This document shows positions 25,551 through 36,928 of a DNA stretch of 62,272 bases, piece by piece. The position numbers and the translations under genes were made by a program. Source of the stretch: Neoconidiobolus thromboides FSU 785. Lineage: Eukaryota > Entomophthoromycota > Entomophthoromycetes > Entomophthorales > Neoconidiobolaceae. The stretch spans positions 1 to 62,272 of the forward strand of contig MU626380.1 of NCBI GenBank assembly GCA_025603075.1, read 5' to 3'. Below the pieces are notes generated by a model that was not told the DNA's origin, made no database searches, and worked only from the letters and a program-made list of their open reading frames with translations. Position 1 is the stretch's first letter. Every line of letters begins with the position of its first letter.

Positions 25551-25652
25551 TATGGGGATATATTTTTGTGTAAGAATTTTACTAATAATTTTTCCACTTA
25601 AATAGTGCTTAAAGATGAAAAAAGTAATGAAGCCAAAAGAACATTTACATGT
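25551..25652 (+). mobile_element. MITE-like element, forward (half of head-to-head pair)
   Basis: Begins TATGGGGATATATTTTTG, core CCACTTAAATAGTGCTTAAA, ends GAACATTTACATG. With its partner it forms a large inverted repeat ending about 130 bases before the EBP-like gene 1 start. Confidence 0.7.
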
Positions 25653-25669
25653 ACTATTTCTTATTTCCA

Positions 25670-25674
25670 CCAAT
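25670..25674 (+). promoter_or_regulatory. CCAAT box upstream of EBP-like gene 1
   Basis: CACCAATCAATT, 111 bases before the start codon and just downstream of the element pair. Confidence 0.5.
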
Positions 25675-25784
25675 CAATTGCTTTAATTTTAAAAATTAGC
25701 ATATCAAAAATCGTCACTTTTAATTTGAATTTTTCTAAAAGTTCAAACTTTTTAAAATTCTAATAAAATTCTAATTCGTTGATT

Positions 25785-26499
25785 ATGTCTCATCCATATT
25801 ATCCAACCACTTTAACGTTACCTCATTACCTTCCTAATGATAGTAATACATTATCTCAAATCACTATATTTTCTTTAGGCTTAATTTTATTATCTATTCC
25901 AGCACTTTACTTTACTCATTCTAAATCTTTGAAATATCAATTAACTTTTTTATGGTTTTTATTAAGTGGTAGTATCCATTTGTTTTTTGAAGCTTATTTT
26001 GTGATTTTTAATCAAAGTTTAGCTTCTCATAAAACTTTATTTGGTCAATTATGGAAAGAATATTCTTTAGCCGATTCTAGATATTTATCTTCAGATCCAT
26101 TAGTTTTATTTATTGAAGGTATAACAGCAGTAAGTTTAATAGAATAGTTTATTTATTTATTGTTATTGATAAAATTTAATTTAGTTTCTTTGGGGTCCAT
26201 TATGTTATTTAATTTGTTATCAATTATTTACTTTCAATTCCCAACGTCATCTTTATATCATTATTGTTTCTTTAGGACAATTATATGGAGTAATACTTTA
26301 TTATTTAACAGCATTATATGAAAATACTCCTCATTGTGTACCAAATTCCTTTTATTTTTATGGTTATTTTATATTTACTAATTCCTTTTGGTTCTTTATA
26401 CCAATGTATTATTTATATGATTCAGGTAAATTTATTTTATTGAATTTAAAGGAATATGATAATAATAATGATAAAAATAAATTGAAAAAAAATAAATAA
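25785..26499 (+). CDS. EBP-type sterol delta8-delta7 isomerase, paralog 1
   Basis: Two exons (25785-26129 and 26185-26499) give 219 residues, normal for the EXPERA/EBP family. Four to five hydrophobic segments indicate an ER membrane protein. The family signature WKEYSLADSRY is at 90-100. Residues matching the catalytic set of human EBP are present: His65 and Glu69 (HxxxE), Glu111 and Thr114 (EGIT), Asn181 and Trp184 (NSFW). It should move the sterol ring double bond from C8 to C7. The C-terminus is Asn/Lys-rich and ends NKLKKNK, a likely ER-retention type tail. The paralog is at 29026-29796. Confidence 0.92.
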
Positions 26500-26652
26500 A
26501 TAATAATAATTTAAATCGTTTATATACATTCTATATAAGCTTTATTTTATTTTTAAAAAATAGTATTAATTTGAAACTGATTATTAATAACATGTACCAC
26601 TTATCATTTCCTACAAATAACTTTTCAATTTTTAATATCTATAACTCTCTTT

Positions 26653-27031
26653 CTACAACAAATCCCTTAACGCAGACCTTTTCTTTTTGTTTGGTTGAGA
26701 AATCTTGTCTTCCCCATCATCTTCACTATCATTACTTTCACTGTCACTATTACTACTACTATCACTACTATCACTTCTATCCTTTTCTTCTCCCTCTGAT
26801 TCAGAAGGTTCTTCAAAATCCAAATTTGAATTGTTAGTTAATGTACCATTAGTAATTGGTGGTTTACCATCTTTATTAAAATGGAACTTTTTAGCTTGCA
26901 TCGATTTAAACAAATCCGTCATTTTAGTTAAGCCTTGACCTTGATTATTATAAGCCATTAAACTAGTAGTTATATCAAATTTATTTTGACTTGAATTCGT
27001 TATAGAGGGGGTAATTTCATGTGATTTAGTT

Positions 27032-27065
<34 letters not shown>

Positions 27066-27632
27066 CGGAGTCATTATCGCTTTCAGATGAATCACTATTA
27101 TCTTCTGATGATGATGAATTATTATCTTCTTCTTCTTTTTCGTTATCAGAACTACTTTCATCTTTATATAAATCTATAGGTTTAATAGTAGTAATAGTAG
27201 TTGGTTTATTCATCATAATGTTATTATTTGGTGGTTTTAAATTTCTAGAAGATGCATTAAAGGATAAGTTATTATCATTATTATCATTTGATATAACAGA
27301 TTGCACATTAGATTGTTTGTTATTTATTGTATTTTGTCCTTCAATTGTTTTTTTAATAGGTGGATTGGGCTTTACTGTATTAATAGTAATTTTATTTTCT
27401 TCTTCATTTAAAGAAGCACTGTTGCTTCCATTCTCGCTTTTGCTTTTAGTTTTACTTTCTATTTCCTTGTTTATTTGTATTGATTTATTTTTTATTGGTG
27501 TTGATTGACTAATAATATCATCATCTTTATTTAATAATTTATTTTTATTATTAATTGAATTAATATTTTCAGAATCTGAAGAAGAATCTAAACTAATAAC
27601 AACATTGGAATTCTTTGAGACCAAATTATCAA

Positions 27633-27663
<31 letters not shown>

Positions 27664-28840
27664 GTCATTTATTAACTTTTCTTTTTCATTATTAATTAAT
27701 TTAGTCTCTTCTACTATTTCAATGCTAGCAACAGATGAATTTTGATCAACTTTTTCAATATTTTTTAATTGTTCAATATTTTTGTTAACTTTTGATTGAA
27801 CTAGAGTTTTATTATTAACTTGATTTTGTTTTATTTCTTTGGCAACTGGAGTAACTTCTTTTTCAGTTAATTTATTGCTATTTTTTCCTATCTTTTCATT
27901 TTCTTTCTTGTTTTTAATTGGTGTTTGATTTTGTTTATTATCATTGTTAATTAAAGATTCCTTTTCTTTCTTATTAACTACCTTTTCATTTTGTTTCTTA
28001 TTATTAACTACCTTTTCATTTTGTTTTTTGTTTTTAACTACCTTCTCATTTTGTTTCTTTGAATTGTTAACTACAATTTCATTTGATTTATTATTATTAA
28101 CTTTTTCATTCTGTTTCTTCTTCTTAGTTTCAATTGCTTTTTCAGAAACACTACCAACCTTTTCAATTGTTTTTTTACTACCATTAACTTGTACTTTACC
28201 TCCATCAATTGATTTTATAACATTTGATTTGTCAACTTGTGCTTTGTTTTTTTGTTTTTTTGCTATTTGAATCGAATTGCCTAATTCACTATTAGATAAT
28301 TTACGATTTAACTTAGTAGTTGTGACTTGGATTGGAGCTACATTGATTTGAGTGTTACTTTTATTTTCTTTAAAAAGTATATAACAATTAGTATTATTTT
28401 AAAAATTTATTAAGTAAATTAACTTACCATTTAGTACTAAATAAATTAAAGATTTATCTTGCAATACTTGATCAATTAAAAATTGATCTTCTAATTCATA
28501 ATATTCATCATTTAAAATCCAATAAATACCCGTAAAACCAGTCATTTGAGGACTATTATTTTAAAGTAAATAAATAGTAATAGTAATATTAAATATCTGT
28601 TTTATATAATAAAAATAGAATACAAAAGTAAAATAATACTTACTTTACTCCCTTTAAAAGTTTAATCTTATTCCATAACTCTTTTTTTATTTTACCAATG
28701 GTAATATTACTTGGAGTAAAATAAACCAATTTATAAATTACTTCTGATTCAATAATAGACGTTGATTTACCATATGGACTACTTGTTAATACATTGACTT
28801 TTAATTGAATTTTATTGATTTTAACTGGATTTTTAGCCAT
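26653..28840 (-). CDS. Asn/Lys/Ser-rich acidic protein, about 678 aa, unrecognised
   Basis: Three exons (28644-28840, 28428-28552, 26653-28367) join in frame. The last exon, open for over 570 codons, has no start codon in its first part, so the two upstream exons are needed. Residues 1-107 are ordered and could be a ubiquitin-like fold (INKIQLKVNVL, IGKIKKELWNKIK, YYELEDQFLID, LIYLVLN). The rest is low complexity: KKQNEKVV repeats, a poly-Asn run, Ser/Asp/Glu blocks, then a conserved-looking piece (GQGLTKMTDLFKSMQAKKFHF) and a basic end KKKRSALRDLL. The layout recalls nuclear or nucleolar scaffold proteins such as coilin or Nopp140, but I cannot assign it. Confidence 0.8.
27962..28085 (-). 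repeat. In-frame tandem repeat coding KKQNEKVV-N units
   Basis: Three near-identical 30-33 base units in a row with two diverged relatives on either side. They encode KKQNEKVVN/KNN and lie inside the Asn/Lys-rich gene. Confidence 0.85.
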
Positions 28841-28920
28841 TTTGAGTATACAAAATGAGACTGAAAAAAGAATACAAAAATTAATGAAAGTTGGGGTTTA
28901 GCATTAGAGAAAAAAACTTG

Positions 28921-28925
28921 ATTGG
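28921..28925 (+). promoter_or_regulatory. CCAAT box upstream of the Asn/Lys-rich gene
   Basis: ATTGG on the plus strand, immediately after CTTG, lies 81 bases upstream of the minus-strand start codon at 28840. Read on the gene strand it is CCAAT. Confidence 0.4.
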
Positions 28926-29025
28926 TGGAAAGTTATCCCCAATTTATTGAAAAATTTAATTGAAAGTAAAAAAATAATAAATAAAATAATAAATAATTGT
29001 ATTACATAATATTATTATCTCTTTT

Positions 29026-29796
29026 TTATTCTTCATTTACATCCATTATATTTTGGTTTTCCATCAAATTCATCTCTTGTATTTCTATATCTTCCCTAAT
29101 AAATTTTAATTCGAGTAAATTTTCACAAATAAATTTCCATGCATAGCAACATCTCAAAAATGGAATCATTATCCAAGGTGCATTCATTAACCAAAAATAA
29201 ACGTAATAATATAAAGTTTCCGGTCTAGTATAAATCATATTTTCTAAATAAGCTGAAATAAAGTAAACTGAGACACTGAAAAGATGAAATGATTCTATGA
29301 TAATAGTGAGTGGATATTGTTTAATACTATTACAATATATAAACATTGAATTAATAAAACAAAGGGGTGCTATAATAATCTGAAAAATAATGAAAAATCA
29401 AATTAAATTATATTATATTAAATTTATATTAAAAATAAAACTTACCACTGTTATTAACTCTAAACTAAATGTCATTCCATCTTTTATCAAATATCGACTA
29501 TCTGCCAATGAATATTCTTTCCACAATTGAGCCATAAACCCATTATTCTCATGTATTTTACCATAATTGAAAATATAATAACCCTCAAATATCAAATGTA
29601 ACAAGAAGTTGAGAACATACCAAAAGAGAGATAGTTTGCCTAAAAAGGTGAGACTTCGGTTTGTACTTGATAAGATTTGAATGGGGATAAAGACCATTAA
29701 GAAGTAAATAAAAACACTTGAAAGGAGGTAAGTAGTGGCATATGTGTTTTCTATATAATGAGGTAAGGAGAGGGTAGGAGGATAATAAGGATGCAT
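29026..29796 (-). CDS. EBP-type sterol delta8-delta7 isomerase, paralog 2
   Basis: Two exons (29446-29796, 29026-29379) give 234 residues. The start MHPYYPPTLSLPHY aligns with MSHPYYPTTLTLPHY of paralog 1, which fixes the ATG. The signature WKEYSLADSRY is identical. The catalytic set is again complete: HLIFE (His, Glu), ELIT (Glu, Thr) and NAPW (Asn, Trp). The intron lies at the same place (after ELITV versus EGITA). The tail differs, being acidic and Met/Asn-rich. The two genes lie on opposite strands with only the Asn/Lys-rich gene between them, an old inverted duplication judging by divergence outside the motifs. Confidence 0.92.
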
Positions 29797-29879
29797 TCTT
29801 TTTAATATGAAAATCAAGTTATTGATTATTTTATAAAAATCATTCTTGATAAATTCTGATTGCAATTTTCAATTTTAAA

Positions 29880-29884
29880 CCAAT
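29880..29884 (+). promoter_or_regulatory. CCAAT box shared by EBP paralog 2 and Yta7-like gene
   Basis: AAACCAATGATT lies 84 bases from the EBP paralog 2 start and 103 bases from the divergent AAA-protein start, in a 190-base bidirectional promoter. Confidence 0.5.
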
Positions 29885-29986
29885 GATTTTTCAAGTTTGT
29901 CAAGCATATAAACTAAAATTGAAATTTTTGGAAATTTTGAATTTGAATTGAGTTTTTTTTAATAAATAAATAAAATAAAGAAAACC

Positions 29987-31315
29987 ATGGTTTCTCATTC
30001 TATTGAAGAATATGAATCATCCTCATCAAGTAATACTTTAAATAATAAAATGATCGAATATGAGTCTGAAGTAATTGAAAGTGAGCAAAGTATAGAAGAA
30101 AAAAGGTCGTGTAAATTGTTCAATTCACTTTCAAAAGAAGAAGTAGAAGAAAAAGAGTTTCAAAATCAAATAGTTGATTTAGCCCAAGATAAAGCACATT
30201 CCCATACCACATCCCAAGCATTTTCACCTACAAGTAGTTATAGTTTAATTGAACAAGATAACCATAGTAATTTGATGGAAGATAAAGTAAAACAAGAAGC
30301 AAAAGAGAATATTGAGAATTCTGATAATGATAATAACAATGAATCAATTTTAAAAGATATAGATATAAAACAAAATATTAAACAAAGTGATAGTATGTTT
30401 AAAATAATTAACTCAGAAGTTGAAAAAGAAGCTCATCAATCGATGTTAGAAGAAGAAGGTGGTTTAACTTATTTAGATAGTCATAAAAAAAAGAAAATCA
30501 AGAAAGATATTTTACCATTAAATGCAGCAGAGATTATAGAAACAAGAAAACATATCCCAATTAATATAAAAAAGAGTAATATTCAACAAATAGAATTCAA
30601 ATTACAAGATATTGGTGGACTAGATGAACAAATCTTAAAAATTGCAGGTAGTATTAATATTCAATTAAATTATCCTGAATTTTGTAATAAATTTCAATTT
30701 AAATCATCTAAAGGTTTTATATTACATGGACCTCCAGGTACGGGGAAAACAAGTTTAGCTAGAGCATTAATTCATGAATTCAATAGGGGTAATCAGCCAT
30801 TAGCTTATTTTCAATTTACAGCAAGTGATATTTTAAGTAAAAATATTGGTGAATCGGAAACTAAATTAAATGTTATATTTGAAACAGCTAAATTATGGCA
30901 ACCTAGTATTTTGTTTTTTGATGAGATTGACGGCTTAATTCCTATTAGAAATGAAAAAGATCGAGCAAATGCTTCTTTAGTTTCTACCTTTTTAAATTTA
31001 ATGGATGGGATTAATGAAAGTGGACAATTAATTATTATTGGCTCCACTAATCGATTAAGTTCAATTGATCCAGCAATGAGAAGACAAGGTCGATTTGAAG
31101 AAGAAATTTATTTTCCATTACCTAAATTACAAGATCGATTAAGTATTTTATTAAAAATATTAAATTGTTGGAAACAACCACCAGAATATGAATTAATTGA
31201 AAATATAGCCAAATTAACTAATGGATTTTCAGGAGCTGATTTGAGATCTCTTTGTACTAAAGCTTCATTGAATGGATTAAAAAGATTATATCCTAATTTA
31301 ATTAATAATCAACAA

Positions 31316-31386
<71 letters not shown>

Positions 31387-32437
31387 ATTAACAAATATAC
31401 AAATTATTGAATCTGATTTTATTAATAGTATGAAAGAAATGAATAAAAGTTATACTAAAATAGAAGATAAAGAATTAATATTAATTAATCAATTAATCAA
31501 AAACAAAGTCAAGAAAGTAATAGATCATTTACAATTATGGTTACAATATAATAAGCAACATATAAAAAGTAATTTCAATAATAATAATTATTTACCAAAA
31601 GTGATAATTATTAAAAGTAATAATTTATATTTATTAAATTATACAATTAATTCAATAATTAATCAAATGGAAACTATAAAAATTATTGAATTAAATTTTT
31701 ATCAAAGTAATTCAAGTAATGATCGATATGGTATTAATAATATTCATTTACAATTAAATTCCATAAAAAAAGAAGAATGTAAATTAATAATTATAAAGAA
31801 TTTAGATCAATTAATTAAGGAATTTAATAATAATAATAATAATAATAATAATAGTATTAACAATAATAATAATAAAATTATTTATTATATAATCTCTTTA
31901 TTAAATACACCATGTTCAATTGGAAATGTTAGTTTTTTATTTACTTGTAATAAAGTAGAAGAGAAATTTAATCAATATTTTAAATTAGATAAATGGTTTA
32001 AACTAGATTTAGATCCGATTAATAATTTAGATTTAAATCAATATTGTCAATTATATTTATCTTATTTAAAAGATAAGAAAGATCAAAGAGAATTAAATAA
32101 TAATAATAATACAGGATTAACTGAAGATCATTATAATATATCAAATTATAATAATAATAATAATAATGAATTATTAATTAACAAAGAAGATAACAATAAT
32201 AACTTAAAAGAATATTTAATTAATGAATTAAAAGATTCAACATTAACTGAAATATTAGATTATTGTAATAATATTAAATCAATTAATCAACTTATTTTAC
32301 AAAGACAATATAATCAAAAACATCAGTTAATAAATAATAATAAAATTAATGAAAAGGAAAATCAATTATTAGATAATAATAATAATAATAATAATAATAA
32401 AAGAAGAAGAAAAAATATCAATATTATTAAATTTTAA
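29987..32437 (+). CDS. Yta7/ATAD2-like AAA ATPase without bromodomain, 816 aa
   Basis: Single exon. Residues 1-200 are acidic, Ser/Glu-rich. The first AAA domain is complete: DIGGLDEQI lead-in, Walker A GPPGTGKT near 248-255, Walker B ILFFDEIDGL near 308, GSTNR near 351, Arg finger region RRQGRFEEEIYFPLP, and lid FSGADLRSLCTKA. The wording LFFDEIDG and EIYFPLP is that of Yta7/ATAD2 chromatin ATPases. A poly-Asn run follows (about 443-466). A second AAA module (about 490-690) lacks Walker A and keeps only traces (LIIIKNLDQL, VSFLFTCNK), as expected for this family. No bromodomain is seen in the remaining Asn-rich tail. Role: nucleosome or histone handling, inferred. Confidence 0.85.
31316..31384 (+). 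repeat. (AAT)n poly-Asn codon microsatellite
   Basis: About 23 uninterrupted AAT codons in the linker after the first AAA domain, with shorter AAT runs near 31826-31877 and 32384-32399 in the same gene. Confidence 0.95.
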
Positions 32438-32464
32438 TTTAATTTAATATATAATATTCTACCC

Positions 32465-32592
32465 TAAAGCTCTCTCTATATATCTTTATCTTTATCTTTA
32501 TCTCTCTTATCTTTATTTTTATCTCTCTTATCTTTATTTTTATTCTTATTATCTCTCTTATCTTTATTTTTATTCTTATTATATCTCTTAGC
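32465..32592. repeat. TCTTTATC / TCTCTTATCTTTATTTTTAT tandem tract
   Basis: Pyrimidine-rich tandem repeats (units of 6 to about 30 bases) fill the 190-base gap between the convergent Yta7-like and MMM1 stop codons. It lies in both 3' flanks and may shape termination or be a plain microsatellite. Confidence 0.8.
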
Positions 32593-32628
32593 ATAAATAA
32601 ATTATATTTAATAAAAATATTTTATTTC

Positions 32629-33302
32629 TTATTCCTCCTTTTTATTTTTAATTTCTTCTATTTCCTTATCCATTTGATTTTCGTTATCATTTTGAAATTT
32701 ATTAAATAAATTATCAATAGTTGGTAATTTAATATTAATACCATTAGGTTCAACTAAAAATTGATTAATTAAATCAATAATTCTAGCATTAATTAACTCT
32801 TTAATTTTAGGTACATCTTTTAATTTACTACGATGACCTAATAATGTTTGAATATCCAGCTCTAGTTTATAATCTGACAAAATACTCAATTTCAATTCTT
32901 GTTCCATTGTATCTTTATTAGCTTGGAATTCTAATATTATCTATTGAAATTTATTAATATTTGAAATTATAATAAATCTATCAAAGCTTTGAAAAAAAAC
33001 TTACTTTGCCTTCAAATTTCAATAAACTTAATGTCAAACTTAATGGTAAAGCAGCTAAAGAGATATTGGCTATTCCCATTAATATTGAACTATCTAATCC
33101 AATTGTTATTTTATCTTGATAATTTAATTCGATTTCAGCATACTATTTTGATTTAAAATAAAAAAGTAATAAATTAATAATTCAACAATTAATAATAAAT
33201 AAAACTTACCATCCTTGAATTATCTTTATAGCCAATATGAATATTATTAAATATAGGAAACTCATTACCAAAAGATAATTCAGTCAATAAAATACTTCCC
33301 TA

Positions 33303-33341
<39 letters not shown>

Positions 33342-33922
33342 TTAAATAAAATTAATGTTTTAAATTCCACTTACCAATATATTAGGCTTATATTTTGAGT
33401 TTAATAGTTTTTCTAATACATTAACAAATCCTTTATTTAATAATATTTCTTTTCTATAATAATGTAATAGTTGAGCTAATAATACATTAAACCAATCACA
33501 TGATTCAAGTTGATGTTCCATAATATCATAATAAGTTTTAGTTAATATCTCCGCATCTAAAATATTCAAATTCGTAGAATACGTTTTAAAACTCTAAGTA
33601 AAAATAAACTATTGATTAATAAATTTATTCAAATGTATAATAATAATAATAATAAAATTCATAAAATTTAAATTTACTTCCTTACTTTTTTAACCTTCTC
33701 AAATACTTGTTGTTTCCTTTCTATTTCTTCTCTGACTTTATCATCTACTTTACTTGGTAAATGATAAATCTTCTTTTTACTATCATCTAAAAACCAATAT
33801 TTGATTAATAAATAAAGTAGTAATAATAAAATCAATTGGCCCAATAAAAACCCTTGTAAAAATTTCCAATAAGCTGAATTAGCTTCATTAATAAATCGAG
33901 TTTCCATTAAATTTGATAACAT
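32629..33922 (-). CDS. MMM1: ERMES subunit Mmm1 (SMP-domain ER anchor)
   Basis: Five exons (33686-33922, 33375-33593, 33210-33299, 33005-33142, 32629-32940), all joined in phase 0, give 331 residues. One membrane segment lies at about 21-45 (FLLGQLILLLLLYLLIKYW), placing the C-terminus in the cytosol. The SMP lipid-transfer domain starts near 85 and carries the family hallmark ESCDWFNVLLAQLLHYYR, then LTELSFGNEFPIF and YAEIELNYQDKITIGLDS. Mmm1 tethers ER to mitochondria with Mdm10, Mdm12 and Mdm34 and moves phospholipids. The C-terminal tail is acidic and Lys-rich. Intron 2 contains a long (ATT)n run (about 33303-33340). Presence of ERMES supports a fungal host. Confidence 0.93.
33303..33342 (-). 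repeat. (ATT)n microsatellite inside MMM1 intron 2
   Basis: About 12-13 copies of ATT near the acceptor of the intron. It is read as AAT on the gene strand, ends in TTAG and leaves the splice site intact. Confidence 0.9.
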
Positions 33923-34125
33923 TGAAAATGTTAAGATAAATTATGTAGTATTGAATAAGGTTAGATAATAGATTTAAATTGAATTTTAATAAAACGTATT
34001 GATTTGAAATTCCCCTTTTTTTCTATTATTTTACATTTTGCATTTTAAATTCGTTTCTAACTTAACATTCATTGGTACATTAGAATTCAAATCAATGATT
34101 GGAAGATTCGATTTCATTGATATTA

Positions 34126-34226
34126 TTTGGGAATGTATTTTTGTGTTTAAGAATTTTACTAACAATTTTTTCGCTTAAATAGTGTTTAAAAGGTCAAAAA
34201 AATGAAGCCAAAAAAAACATCCCCAT
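34126..34226 (+). mobile_element. MITE-like element, forward
   Basis: TTTGGGAATGTATTTTTGTG, arm TTTAAGAATTTTACTAACAA, right end ACATCCCCATTTTT. TT flanks both ends. Confidence 0.8.
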
Positions 34227-34669
34227 TTTTCAACCCTCTAAGTATTAGTTAGTTATCTTAAACAAATTTGCTTAGGTCACTTTTTAATTCTTAGTTAATT
34301 GAATTCTAATTGAATCCTTTTTTTTCGGAAATTCAATGTCTAAAGGGTTAATTTGATTGAGATTGAAGCTAATTTCAGTCCTTTTTATATTAATTCTAAG
34401 TTACATATGACCAATGTTCGTCCATAGTACTTAAAAGGTTAAAATTCTAGAAGTAGAAATTGTAAGCTATTTCTATTTACAAAAAAAATTAAAAAGTTTG
34501 ACAATTACTTAATCTATTTGAATATAAAAACAATAAATTATTATAATAACAATAAGAATTTGATTTATAATATAAACTAAAGTTAAATATCTTAATTTTT
34601 AAGAAATCCATAAAATAATTTTATTATAGACATTTTGTGATTAATATAAATTAGTAATTGATTTAATAA

Positions 34670-34773
34670 TATGGGGATGTTTTCTTTGATTTCATTACTT
34701 TTCTATTTTTGAGCACTATTTGAGTGGAAAAATTATTAGTAAAATTCTTAATACAAAAAATACATCCCCATAT
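34670..34773 (-). mobile_element. MITE-like element, reverse
   Basis: TATGGGGATGTTTTCTTTG, core GAGCACTATTTGAGTGG, right end TACATCCCCATA. Terminal repeats are perfect for 9 bases (TATGGGGAT) and continue in TGT. Confidence 0.85.
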
Positions 34774-35384
34774 AGTATAAAAATAAATAATCATTGTATC
34801 ATGTTTTTAACTATTAATTAAGATGACATAATAATTAGAACTTATGAACTAGACTATTGTTATCCTAGACTTAAGTTATTAAACTTATTGTATTTGAGTT
34901 TCCTTATTCAATGTAAGCTCAATAATATATCTTATATAGACAATAATATTATATATTGATTAACTAGAAATAATAAATTGATTCTAAAAATTATTATAAG
35001 TTATAAATTTACGCTTTAATGACTTTTGTTATAAGTTTAGACTCGAATAAATCATTTATTATGAAATAATAAGTTTATTTCCTTATTTATATTGTTAATA
35101 TAAAATAGTAACTTCTTTAACAAATGGTTTATCCGATTTTACTAAATAATTAAAATAACGTTTTTTCTAAGTTATGAGCTATTGATACTATATTATATTG
35201 TATCAATATTAATATAATATATTACAATCCAGAGTTAATATATTATAGTTTTACATGCTTAATACAATAAATTGTTAGTTATAATAGTAATGCTTCAGAT
35301 ATTATAAAAGGTAACAACATTATCAATATTTTAGGAAAGAAATCCGATATAGCCGGAGATTAAAAATTGTTTAAAATTAACAAT

Positions 35385-35388
35385 AATG

Positions 35389-35421
<33 letters not shown>
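35385..35421 (+). repeat. (AAT)n microsatellite
   Basis: About 12 units of the trinucleotide AAT/TAA in non-coding sequence. Confidence 0.9.
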
Positions 35422-35973
35422 TAATAATATTCAGTTTAAATATTGTTTAATTTATTATAAATTATTCGATTGATAAATAATATAATAGTAAAGTTACACC
35501 TTATACTTTTGACTTAAAAAATTCGAATTTGACCTATTAATTTTTATTTTTTGATTATGTTACTTTAAAAAAATTTATGATAGTTTAATACGTTTGTCCA
35601 AGTTCGAAATTATTCTACTGCTACTAAGCTAGGGCATTAAAATACAACGTTATTATGAAAATCAACAGTCGTATTGAGTCAACTATTAGTAAGTATCTCT
35701 TGCTTTATAAAGAAGTTCTCGCTAAAAAAAATTCTAAAAAATTTAATCTAAAACTTGAGCACACCTAATTCAAAGTATCATCAATATTAAAATTAACTAT
35801 TTTATTTAAGATAGTAAATATATAATAACAAGACTGAACTATTCTTTTTAATAAAATGGATTTTAGGAAGATAATAATACAAAACTTTTGCGAGCGGCTT
35901 CATTTAATTCTTATTCTTAATAGATTTAAATATATACAGTTTAAAATTTAAAAAAAAAACAAGATCAAAATTA

Positions 35974-36008
35974 TGCCACTTTTTAAAAAAAAAATATTAA
36001 AAGTGGCA
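35974..36008 (+). other. Perfect 10-bp hairpin TGCCACTTTT / AAAAGTGGCA
   Basis: Inverted repeat with a 15-base A-rich loop, about 950 bases beyond the 3' end of zinc-finger gene 1. It stands out against the AT background because the stem is half GC. Function unknown. Confidence 0.6.
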
Positions 36009-36928
36009 TTTGGGGGCTCATAACTTCGGTTGATGAACAAAAATAGTGATATTTTTACTTTAAATAAATTAACTTTATGTTTTACTTTAAATTCCTTTGA
36101 TTTAAATATGAGACTTACAAGCATTACAACATAAACATACTTTTAATTCATTTATTTTTATATCATTGAGGCTTTTTAGTCATTGCATGAATTAAATTAA
36201 AGTATAAGAATATTTAAATTTTGGTAGTTTATTAACTTTTGATATTGCAAAATATTGGCGCATCTTAAATAGGCTTTATTTATTAATTTTTATGAGAGAC
36301 TAGAATCTAGGCTTAATATGTGGTGTTATGATTTAAACACATGTAAGAGAATAAGATATGCTTACATTTTATAGTAAATCACTTTTTCAAAGCAACTAAA
36401 TAGTAAATGTAATTTTATCACTTTTTTAATAGATTAACTTTTTTTTATTAATAAATTGAATAAGAATTTAAATCTATTTATTTTTGTTTCCTAACTCTTT
36501 TGATTGTTAAGTAGTTAAGGTATGTATTGAAACTTAACTAACATTTTATACTTCATTTCGTTTCTATATTGTAAAATTTAATATGATTAGTAATATACAA
36601 TACTAGATATAATGTTAAAACTCTATATGCTAATCTTATAAATTGATTTATAATAACTAATCAAAAAAAAAAATAATTCTCGTTTAATACTTAGTAAATA
36701 GAATTTTTTTCTAAAAAATTATTTATAGAATCTTGTATAAAAATAAATAAAATTGATGATAATAAAAGATAAAAATAAATATACTATATAGAAGCGATTA
36801 ATTTATTAACTAACGTGATTAATCAGAATACAAAAAGAAAGTACAAAGATAGTGAAAAACAACCTCTCAGAGGAAATAATAATAAAGAGAAACTTATGGC
36901 AAGGGAAAAATAATAGTAGCACAATGTT

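Larger units (their letters stand above)
33923..36928. other. 3 kb non-coding region between MMM1 and zinc-finger gene 1
   Basis: No supported gene. Contains two inverted-repeat elements (34126-34226, 34670-34773), an AAT microsatellite (35385-35421) and a short hairpin (35974-36008). ATTGG at 34071, about 150 bases from the MMM1 start, may be its CCAAT box. Confidence 0.55.

Noticed and set aside
26571-27508. Plus-strand open frames over the Asn/Lys-rich gene
   Set aside because: Antisense shadows of Ser/Asp/Asn codon repeats.
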